Assembly: GCF_010119545.1 (NCBI RefSeq)
Contig: NZ_JAAEAA010000001.1
Location: forward strand, 124,001 to 188,000
Direction of reading: 5' to 3'
DNA length: 64,000 bases
Source: Pontibacter fetidus
GTDB taxonomy: Bacteria > Bacteroidota > Bacteroidia > Cytophagales > Hymenobacteraceae
This document shows, piece by piece, positions 44,198 to 51,196 of the stretch. The notes beneath the pieces were generated by a model. It did no database searches. It saw only the letters and a list, made by a program, of their open reading frames with translations, and had not been told where the DNA came from. The position numbers were made by a program, and so were the translations under genes. The first letter of the stretch is position 1, and each line of letters starts with the position of its first letter.

Positions 44198-45670
44198 TTA
44201 TAATGAGATTTCTTTACCCTGGTAAAAGTCCAGTACCTTAAGTTTAAAAGTATACTCGTATTTGGCTTGTATTAAATTAGATTGGGCTCTGCGGTAGTTG
44301 CTCGTGATCACTAAAAAATCTACGGTATTGATTACACCGCTATTCAGGCGAAGCTCCGCATTTTTATAGTTCTTTTCGAGGGCGGTAACCTGCTGTTTTG
44401 CAGCTGTATACTTACGCTGTGCTGCCAGTGCATCTACATAAGCTTGCTCTATCGTTTGGCGTAGCTGGTTACGCTCTATATCAGCGTTTATTTTAGCATT
44501 AACCTGGCCCAGTTTAGCACGCTGCACATTGTTGCGGGCCAGAAATCCGTTAAACACCGGAATGCTGACATTGACGCCTACAAACTTGTTGATATTATCC
44601 TGGAACTGGTTTATGATGTTGCTGTTCTCAGAGATAGGCTGCTCAAAAGTAAAGGGCATGTAGAAGGTTTGCTTATCGTTACCGGTTCTATCCAGGTAAA
44701 ATATTTGTTCCTGCCTGCCCGATATTGTTTCAGTGCCGATAATACGTTGACCTCCTTTTATGTAACGGGTACTTAAACCTGCTGCCAACGATACTCTCGG
44801 ATAATATGCACCGCGCGCTATTGCCAGTCCTTTATCGGCACTTAAAACGCGCAGATCGGCGGCTTTTACGCCAGGTTGCGTTTGTAACGCCACATCATAA
44901 ACCGTTGTAGGTTCTGTAAGCACAGGTTTTGTATCAGGCTCCGGTACTTCAGGTATAATAATGTTAAAGTTTTTTGCCTGCTCGTTTTCCAGGTTCAGAA
45001 GCTGTATCAATGACAAGCGGGCAATGTCACGCTGGTTCTGAGCATTAATTATATCCAGCTCGTCGGTAGACAGCTGCGACTCTAGGTCCAGTACGGCAAG
45101 CTCGGCTACGCTACCGGCTTTAAAAAGCAGCCTGGTTCTGCTTAGTTGCTGTTGGGTGGTGTTGCGCTGTAGTTCGGCAGTTTTTATCAGTTCCTCCGAA
45201 AACAAAACGTTTAAGTAAGACGTGATAACCTGCAGTGTGATATCGTTTTGTAACGCCAGTATATCCTGCTCGCTTGCCTGCAGGTCAAGTACATTCTGTT
45301 TGATAAGGTTGTTCTGCTGAAAACCCATGAACAGCGGCAGCGAGGTATTTGCCTGGAAATTTGCCGTCTGGGAGTTTTCGGTGCTTAGGCTAAAGTCTAC
45401 GGGGTTTTGGTACGAACCTGTGTTGAAACTATAGCCACCGTTCCCGTTCAGGTCAGGTAAACGGTCCATGCGGGACTGGTTCAGGTCTATTTTGTTAAGG
45501 TCGCGGTTTACACCCGATTGCTTTACCTGCAGGTTGTTTCGTTGGGCGTATTCTATAGCTTCGCGCAATGTCCAGCCGCCTGTGCCGGGGTTATCCTGGG
45601 CAAAAGCCGGGGCAGTTAGCAAAGCTGAACCCAGGGCAAGAGCCAGCAACAGGTTAGTAGATTTCTTCAT
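44198..45670 (-). CDS. TolC-family outer-membrane channel
   Basis: 490-aa outer-membrane efflux protein with a Sec signal (LLLALALGSALLTAPAFAQ). Two halves with the OEP pattern of beta strands and long alpha hairpins are visible: DNPGTGGWTLREAIEYAQRNN opens the first, and KTAELQRNTTQQQLSRTRLLFKAGSVAELAVLDLE is part of a hairpin. YKNAELRLNSGVINTVDFLVITSNYRRAQSNLIQA closes it. It is 24 nt after sdaAB and 6 nt before the adaptor gene in the same direction. Confidence 0.88.
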   Translation of the reverse strand: MKKSTNLLLALALGSALLTAPAFAQDNPGTGGWTLREAIEYAQRNNLQVKQSGVNRDLNKIDLNQSRMDRLPDLNGNGGYSFNTGSYQNPVDFSLSTENSQTANFQANTSLPLFMGFQQNNLIKQNVLDLQASEQDILALQNDITLQVITSYLNVLFSEELIKTAELQRNTTQQQLSRTRLLFKAGSVAELAVLDLESQLSTDELDIINAQNQRDIARLSLIQLLNLENEQAKNFNIIIPEVPEPDTKPVLTEPTTVYDVALQTQPGVKAADLRVLSADKGLAIARGAYYPRVSLAAGLSTRYIKGGQRIIGTETISGRQEQIFYLDRTGNDKQTFYMPFTFEQPISENSNIINQFQDNINKFVGVNVSIPVFNGFLARNNVQRAKLGQVNAKINADIERNQLRQTIEQAYVDALAAQRKYTAAKQQVTALEKNYKNAELRLNSGVINTVDFLVITSNYRRAQSNLIQAKYEYTFKLKVLDFYQGKEISL

Positions 45671-45694
45671 AGTTTATCAGTGATAATAGGTCGG

Positions 45695-46372
45695 TTAAAG
45701 ATCAATGTTCGGGATGTAGACCACATGCTTTACCCAACTGAGCTGTTTCAGGTATTCTAAAGTGATAGGTTTAATGCCGGAATCCATTTCGATGAACTGG
45801 CGTGCGAGCTCGTTCTTGCCTTTTCGCGATACGTTCATCGTGGCAATGTTACAATCGTCGTGGGCAATTACGGAAGCTATATGCGCTATACTCCCCGTCT
45901 TATCATCGGCATCAATAATAAGCGTATGCAGGTTAGCCGAAAAACTGGCTGTAAACCCATCTACCTCTACTATCTGTATCACGCCGCCGCCACGGCTCTG
46001 CCCTACCACTTCTACTTCGCGGCCCTGCGCTTTCAGGTTAAGTTTAATGGTATTAGGGTGCATGGTGCTTGCATTACCAACAGACTTAAAGGTATACTTC
46101 AGGCCGCGCTCTTTGGCATGGTCAAATGCTTCTTTTATACGCTTGTCGTCTGTTTTAAAATCAAGCAGGCCGGCAACTATAGCACGGTCGCTGCCGTGGC
46201 CTTCGTAGGTGCGTGCAAACGAATTATAGAACGTGATGATGGCCTCTTCGGGCGCTGCACCCAGTATGCGGATGGCAGCTCTTGCGATGCGAACCACACC
46301 AGCTGTATGGGAGCTGGACGGACCGATCATAACGGGACCAATCATATCAAAAACACTGCTTTTTTCGGCCAT
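45695..46372 (-). CDS. sdaAB: L-serine dehydratase, iron-sulfur type, beta chain
   Basis: 225-aa subunit with the IGPSSSHTAG motif near the N-terminus, the serine-site block of iron-sulfur L-serine dehydratases, and a C-terminal ACT-like domain (LIIDADDKTGSIAHIASVIAHDDCNIATMNVSRKGKNELARQFIEMD), which binds serine as a regulator. The catalytic alpha chain with its Fe-S cysteines is not in the window and should be elsewhere. It heads the tolC-adaptor-gpsA run. Confidence 0.9.
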   Translation of the reverse strand: MAEKSSVFDMIGPVMIGPSSSHTAGVVRIARAAIRILGAAPEEAIITFYNSFARTYEGHGSDRAIVAGLLDFKTDDKRIKEAFDHAKERGLKYTFKSVGNASTMHPNTIKLNLKAQGREVEVVGQSRGGGVIQIVEVDGFTASFSANLHTLIIDADDKTGSIAHIASVIAHDDCNIATMNVSRKGKNELARQFIEMDSGIKPITLEYLKQLSWVKHVVYIPNIDL

Positions 46373-46697
46373 AACAGGTAAGCGTATGAGTAAAATATCG
46401 TAGAAACCAAATTTATGAATAAACTCCCATTATTTTAGCAACATACCTATAAATTAGCCTTATTTCTACGAACCGGCTTCTTTGCTATACCAATTCCGCT
46501 GCCTGCTCTATAAAAACGTGTTGCCGCACGTTGAAACTATAGTTTGTAGTGTAGTATGTAGTTAATCTATAGTTATTCTGCTGTGCTGCATCGTAAAATA
46601 TAGCATAGCCGTTATAATATTTAGAATTTGCCATGTAGCAAACTATAGTTTTGCTTACTTTGTAGCTTTAAAGTGCATCTCATCAAAAGAACCAACT
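46373..46697. other. Divergent intergenic region between sdaAB and kynA
   Basis: 325-nt spacer with no gene. It holds two perfect AACTATAGTT palindromes (46535-46544 and 46641-46650) and one further core (46567-46572). A TTACTTTG box near 46653 resembles the -7 consensus with one mismatch and may drive kynA. No hairpin repeat. Confidence 0.5.
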
Positions 46698-47663
46698 ATG
46701 GACTACAACTTTAAACCGGAAGTGCTGGAACAATTAAAGCGCCTGGAACAAAAGTATGTGCCTTTGGGCCAGGACCTGGCGGCTTACCTGGAAGGCCTTT
46801 ACCACACCGATTTCCTGAATTACTGGGATTACATTCACCTGGATACGCTGCTGAGCCTTCAGAATCCGCGCACCACAATTCCGGATGAGAAGATATTTAT
46901 CATGTACCACCAGATAACTGAACTCTACTTTAAGCTGTGCCTGGAAGAGTACAGGCAAATTGGTGAAGACAAAGCTATTACAGCTGAAGTATTAACTAAA
47001 CGCTTGAAGCGCATTAACCGCTATTTCGATAACCTGATCAACTCGTTTGATGTGATGGTAGATGGCATGGACCCGAAACAGTTCCTGCAGTTCAGGATGG
47101 CGCTGATGCCGGCCAGTGGTTTCCAGTCGGCGCAGTACCGGATGATAGAAATTGCCTCTACGGACCTGCGCAACCTGGTAGCAAAAGATAAGCGCGCCGC
47201 CCTTGGTTTACAGAGCACCCAGGAAGAAATGATAGGCTGTATTTACTGGAAAGAGGGCGCCACCGAAGTAGCCTCTGGTGCCAAAACCCTGACCTTGGTT
47301 CAGTTTGAAGAGAAGTATACTACGCAGCTGATCGCGTTTGCAAAAGAATACGAAAACAAAAACGTTTGGAGCGTGTACAAACGACTACCGGAGGCGGAGC
47401 AGCAGAACGAAAAGCTTAAACGCCAGATGCGCGACCTGGACAGTAATGTAAACGTAAACTGGCCATTGATGCACTACAAATCGGCAGTGCGTTACCTGCA
47501 GCGCGACCCAGACGTAATTGCAGCCACCGGCGGTACCAACTGGATGAAATACCTGCCTCCAAAATTCCAGAAACGCATTTTTTACCCGGAACTATTTACC
47601 GAGCAGGAACACGAAGAATGGGGCAAAGGCTGGGTAGATAAAGTGCTGAACGGGGAGATTTAA
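46698..47663 (+). CDS. kynA: Tryptophan 2,3-dioxygenase
   Basis: 321-aa heme dioxygenase opening the indole ring of tryptophan to N-formylkynurenine. HTDFLNYWDYIHLDTLLSLQNP (with a tryptophan-site Tyr) and IMYHQITELYFKLCLEEYRQI, then MPASGFQSAQYRMIE, are family blocks. The protein is slightly longer than the Xanthomonas enzyme, as usual for Bacteroidota. No kynurenine pathway partners are adjacent. A hairpin repeat and terminator follow. Confidence 0.93.
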   Translation: MDYNFKPEVLEQLKRLEQKYVPLGQDLAAYLEGLYHTDFLNYWDYIHLDTLLSLQNPRTTIPDEKIFIMYHQITELYFKLCLEEYRQIGEDKAITAEVLTKRLKRINRYFDNLINSFDVMVDGMDPKQFLQFRMALMPASGFQSAQYRMIEIASTDLRNLVAKDKRAALGLQSTQEEMIGCIYWKEGATEVASGAKTLTLVQFEEKYTTQLIAFAKEYENKNVWSVYKRLPEAEQQNEKLKRQMRDLDSNVNVNWPLMHYKSAVRYLQRDPDVIAATGGTNWMKYLPPKFQKRIFYPELFTEQEHEEWGKGWVDKVLNGEI

Positions 47664-47672
47664 TTGTCGAAT

Positions 47673-47747
47673 AGTCATTGCGCGCCAAAACGAGAAATCT
47701 TATACAGCTTATAGTTGAGATAGATTTCTCCTTTCCTCGAGATGACA
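47673..47747. repeat. REP-like hairpin repeat, copy 4 (degenerate)
   Basis: Left arm AGTCATTGCGCGCC is diverged, but CGAGAAATCT and TAGATTTCTCC in the centre and CTCGAGATGACA at the right match the other three copies. It begins 9 nt after the kynA stop. Confidence 0.7.
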
Positions 47748-47761
47748 TCTATTATGAGTTT

Positions 47762-47799
47762 GACCTCACAGCGTCTTAGAGACCTGTGAGGTCTTTTTT
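47762..47799 (+). terminator. Terminator after kynA
   Basis: GACCTCACAG / CTGTGAGGTC stem with a larger loop followed by TTTTTTA. It separates kynA from the promoter of the FAD gene. Confidence 0.75.
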
Positions 47800-47819
47800 A
47801 TTATAGATTGAATTTGCAT

Positions 47820-47827
47820 TATCTTTG
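47820..47827 (+). promoter_or_regulatory. Bacteroidota -7 promoter box for the FAD dehydrogenase gene
   Basis: TATCTTTG exact -7 consensus, with TTTA at the -33 position 19 nt upstream. It implies an mRNA leader of about 220 nt, long for this organism. Confidence 0.55.
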
Positions 47828-47853
47828 CGGTGTTATCTTCAAACTATAGTATA

Positions 47854-47930
47854 ACCCAGTGAGTCTGGAGACTCGCATCCACTGTGCGTCAACGGTTGGA
47901 TACCGGCGCCAGATTTTGGAGAATGTTACA
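47854..47930 (+). ncRNA. Candidate structured 5' leader / cis-regulatory RNA
   Basis: Downstream of the -7 box lies a GC-richer segment that can fold into a 7-bp stem GTGAGTC / GACTCGC with loop TGGA, then an ATCCA / TGGAT stem enclosing CGTCAACG, then CCGGCGCCAG. This composition differs from the AT-rich surrounding spacer. I do not recognise a known riboswitch family. Position and fold suggest regulation of the FAD dehydrogenase gene. Low confidence. Confidence 0.35.
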
Positions 47931-48055
47931 ACTATAGTTGGAGAACAATTTAACAATCCAGCCATTTAGCAATTTAAAACTATAGCTGATTCAACAATCA
48001 GTAATTAGCATTCAACAATTATAAAGTTTAAGGTTAACTACCTTACCTGCGTTAC

Positions 48056-49633
48056 ATGAGAAAAAAAGAACTGGAGCTTGTTCTGGCTCCCGAGGTGGCT
48101 TTTGATGCCGCCCAATTAGAACACGAATTACTAAAAACTGCCCGTCTTCGCCCGGAAGATATTAAATATCTGCACCGCATTAAGCGCTCTATAGATGCCC
48201 GCGGCCGCCAGGTGTTGGTACGCGTTAAAGCCGACCTTTATTTAGACACCCCTCCTACGGAAATTATTTCGCCGGTCTATAGTTACAAAGATGTTTCTAA
48301 AGAGAAGCCTGTGATTATAGTTGGTGCCGGCCCGGCTGGTTTATTTGCTGCCTTGCGCTGTATCGAACTTGGGCTTAAACCTATCGTTCTGGAGCGTGGC
48401 AAAGACGTAAGAAGCCGCCGCCGCGACCTGGCTGCCATTAACAAAGAACATATCGTTAACCCGGATTCCAATTACTGTTTCGGAGAAGGCGGTGCTGGTA
48501 CCTACTCTGATGGGAAACTATACACCCGTTCTAAAAAGCGTGGCGACCTGCTGCGCATTCTGCAGATATTTGTTCAGCACGGAGCTACGCCGGATATTTT
48601 ATTTGATGCCCACCCGCACATTGGTACCAATAAATTACCAAAGATCATAGAAGCTATCCGGGAAACGGTGCGCGAGGCTGGCGGCGAAGTGTTGTTTGAT
48701 AAGCGCGTGACCAGTTTTATAGTAGAGCGTGGTGAAATGAAAGGTGTCGTGACGCAGGATGGCCAGGAATATACCGGCGAATCGGTGATACTGGCAACAG
48801 GCCACAGTGCCCGCGATATTTTTGAAACTTTGCATACGTCTGGGGTAACGATTGAAGCCAAGCCTTTTGCCATGGGTGTACGCGTAGAGCATCAGCAAAG
48901 CCTGATCGACAGTATACAGTATAAGTGCGAGGACCGCGGACCATATTTGCCGGCTTCGAGTTATGCATTAGTGCAGCAAACGGTTTACAATAATAAACAG
49001 CGCGGTATTTTCTCGTTTTGTATGTGCCCGGGCGGGTTTATCGTTCCGTCGGCTACAGCGCCTGGCGAGGTGGTGGTTAACGGTATGTCGCCGAGCCGCC
49101 GCGATTCTAAGTTTGCCAACTCCGGTATAGTGGTGGCTATTGAGCTGGAAGATATGGAATTGGAAAAGTACGGGCCGTTAGCCGGTTTGCGCATGCAGCA
49201 GGCCCTGGAACAGAAAGCCTGCCAGATGGCCGGTGGCACACAGGTCGCACCGGCCCAGTTGCTACAGGATTTTACACAAGGTAAAGTCAGCAAATCGTTA
49301 CTTGAAACATCCTACCAGCCTGGCCTGGCATCAGTAGACATGAACGAATTGTTCTCTGATGACATGGCTTATAGGTTGCGTGAAGGATTTAAAGGTTTCG
49401 GAAACAAAATGCGTGGCTACCTGAGCAACAATGCCCAGATCGTGGGTGTAGAGAGCCGTACTTCCTCTCCTGTCAGGGTGCCGCGGGACAGGGAAACACT
49501 GGAGCATGTAACTATAAAGAACCTGTACCCGTGCGGTGAAGGTGCCGGCTATGCAGGCGGTATCGTTTCTGCTGCCATGGATGGTGAGCGCTGTGCCGAG
49601 ATGATTGCAGCAAAGGTTAGACGTGTACTATAG
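48056..49633 (+). CDS. FAD-dependent dehydrogenase (COG2509 type)
   Basis: 525-aa flavoprotein. After an N-terminal ferredoxin-like/helical module (RPEDIKYLHRIKRSIDARGRQVLVRVK) comes the FAD-binding motif PVIIVGAGPAGLFAALRCIELG and a second dinucleotide region (ESVILATGHSARDIFETL). GGAGTYSDGKLYTR, ATAPGEVVVNGMSPSRRDSKFANSG and the C-terminal YPCGEGAGYAGGIVSAAMDGE are typical of COG2509 proteins, found in many bacteria with undefined substrate. Its stop TAG belongs to a CTATAG core. The leader is unusually long and structured. Confidence 0.87.
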   Translation: MRKKELELVLAPEVAFDAAQLEHELLKTARLRPEDIKYLHRIKRSIDARGRQVLVRVKADLYLDTPPTEIISPVYSYKDVSKEKPVIIVGAGPAGLFAALRCIELGLKPIVLERGKDVRSRRRDLAAINKEHIVNPDSNYCFGEGGAGTYSDGKLYTRSKKRGDLLRILQIFVQHGATPDILFDAHPHIGTNKLPKIIEAIRETVREAGGEVLFDKRVTSFIVERGEMKGVVTQDGQEYTGESVILATGHSARDIFETLHTSGVTIEAKPFAMGVRVEHQQSLIDSIQYKCEDRGPYLPASSYALVQQTVYNNKQRGIFSFCMCPGGFIVPSATAPGEVVVNGMSPSRRDSKFANSGIVVAIELEDMELEKYGPLAGLRMQQALEQKACQMAGGTQVAPAQLLQDFTQGKVSKSLLETSYQPGLASVDMNELFSDDMAYRLREGFKGFGNKMRGYLSNNAQIVGVESRTSSPVRVPRDRETLEHVTIKNLYPCGEGAGYAGGIVSAAMDGERCAEMIAAKVRRVL

Positions 49634-49724
49634 TTTGACCGGGTTAAAATAAGCCAGTTTAAAACCAAACTATAAAAGTAACTGTAAACTACCCATATAC
49701 TTTGTTGTACTTAAAGTAATACCT

Positions 49725-50087
49725 ATGAAAAAGACAGTGGTGTTGGGTGCATCTGATAATCCGTCTCGCTATTCCTATAAAGCTATAAATCGCTTAAAAC
49801 AACATGGCCACGAAGTTGTGCCGGTCGGAATAAAGAACGCGACAGTAGAAGGATTGCAGATAATTACCGATAAAACCCAGAAAGTAGATAACGTTGATAC
49901 GGTAACCTTATATGTTGGTCCGCAAAACCAGCCGGTGTGGTATGATTATATCATTAACCTGAAACCGAAGCGAATCATTTTTAACCCGGGCACCGAAAAC
50001 CAGGAACTGGAGCAACTAGCTGAAGATAACGGCATCGAGACTATGCACCATTGCACCCTGGTTATGTTGGCCAGCAGCACATATTAA
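49725..50087 (+). CDS. CoA-binding domain protein (YccU-like)
   Basis: 120-aa protein with a CoA-binding Rossmann domain, KKTVVLGASDNPSRYSYKAINRLKQHGHEVVPVGIK at the start, and PKRIIFNPGTENQELEQLAEDNGIE with HHCTLVML near the end, matching the single-domain CoA-binding (YccU-like) family. It may bind CoA or act as a protein regulator; no catalytic role is known. It follows the FAD dehydrogenase by 91 nt and a terminator follows. Confidence 0.9.
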   Translation: MKKTVVLGASDNPSRYSYKAINRLKQHGHEVVPVGIKNATVEGLQIITDKTQKVDNVDTVTLYVGPQNQPVWYDYIINLKPKRIIFNPGTENQELEQLAEDNGIETMHHCTLVMLASSTY

Positions 50088-50181
50088 TTTTTTTCTGGTT
50101 AACTATAACCTGCCCAAAAGAGCTTCGTATAAATAAGTGTAAGTTAAGCAGATGGCATTAGTTGTCTTATGTTTAACATAG

Positions 50182-50210
50182 AAAAAGGGATCTGATAAAG
50201 ATCCCTTTTT
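50182..50210. terminator. Bidirectional terminator
   Basis: AAAAAGGGATC / GATCCCTTTTT perfect stem with a 7-nt loop between the CoA-binding gene and the converging SDR gene. Confidence 0.88.
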
Positions 50211-50224
50211 TGTTTTCTGCCTTT

Positions 50225-51061
50225 TTATAATTTGCTTTCCGGTGACCGGTTCTCAGATGCAGGCTTTTCTTCCATCTGGTAGCGCATAGTTGAAGCCAGT
50301 GCACTATCCGGCAAAATGTTTGATGCACCTGCCTGTACCTTGTTCAGTACACCCGAAACTATACGGGATTCGCCTTTCATCAAAGCCTCATATCCATCTT
50401 TGGCTACATCTTCCGGCGACGATAACTGCCCTTGCGCAGCTCGTGTATTTTCAGCTTCGGCACGTTTAAAGAATAAGGTATCGCTTGCGCCCGGGCAAAG
50501 TGCTGTAAGGGTAATGTTCTTGTCTTTTACCTCGTTCTGTAGGGCTTCTGTAAACGAAAGTATAAAGGCTTTGGTAGCTGCATAAACTGCCATCAAAGGT
50601 GACGGCATAAACGATACAACTGAGGCCACATTCAGTATTTTTCCTTCATTACGGGCCACCATGTCTTTCAGGAAAAGTTTGGTCAATTGCACCACACTGG
50701 CAACATTTAGCTGAATGATCTCCAGTTCCCGGTCTAGCTCTGTTTCATGGAAGAAACCATGTATACCTGCACCGGCGTTGTTTACCAGTATGTCTACGGT
50801 AATGCCTTTTTGTTTCAGCTGGTCATAAATTTCCTGCGGCGACTCAGGGCGGGCAAGGTCTGATTGGATGATGCAAACATGCTCTAACTGGTGCTCATCC
50901 TGCAAACTATAGCCCAGCTTCTTTAACCGGTCGCCGCTGCGGGCCACCAGCACCAGGTTATACTTGTCTTTCGCAAAAAGTTTGGCAAACTCCAGCCCAA
51001 ACCCGTTGGATGCACCCGTAATTAATACTGTTTTCTGATTGTTACCTTCCATTTGTTTCAT
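50225..51061 (-). CDS. Short-chain dehydrogenase/reductase
   Basis: 278-aa classical SDR. The cofactor motif VLITGASNGFGLEFAKLFAKD is at the N-terminus, NNAGAGIHGFFHETELD follows, and the catalytic residues are in VASVVSFMPSPLMAVYAATKAFILSF (Ser...YxxxK). A tail with SALASTMRYQMEEKP is typical of the DltE/YqjQ-like subclass. The second methionine (MEGNNQK, 3 residues in) could also be the start. Substrate unknown. Probably monocistronic. Confidence 0.88.
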   Translation of the reverse strand: MKQMEGNNQKTVLITGASNGFGLEFAKLFAKDKYNLVLVARSGDRLKKLGYSLQDEHQLEHVCIIQSDLARPESPQEIYDQLKQKGITVDILVNNAGAGIHGFFHETELDRELEIIQLNVASVVQLTKLFLKDMVARNEGKILNVASVVSFMPSPLMAVYAATKAFILSFTEALQNEVKDKNITLTALCPGASDTLFFKRAEAENTRAAQGQLSSPEDVAKDGYEALMKGESRIVSGVLNKVQAGASNILPDSALASTMRYQMEEKPASENRSPESKL

Positions 51062-51196
51062 AGTTAGATTTTATACTTCGGGCAAAGCAGGGCGCCATGC
51101 CCGAAGTATAAGTTTACAGCTTCAGGAAGCCGAAGGTTACTTTCTAACTATAAAACACATGTGTAAATAAACTGATATCTGGCAAATAACTATAAA

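Noticed and set aside
47854..47930. A known riboswitch (SAM, TPP, cobalamin) before the FAD gene
   Set aside because: None of the conserved core motifs I know for those classes is present, so it is reported only as an unassigned structured candidate.
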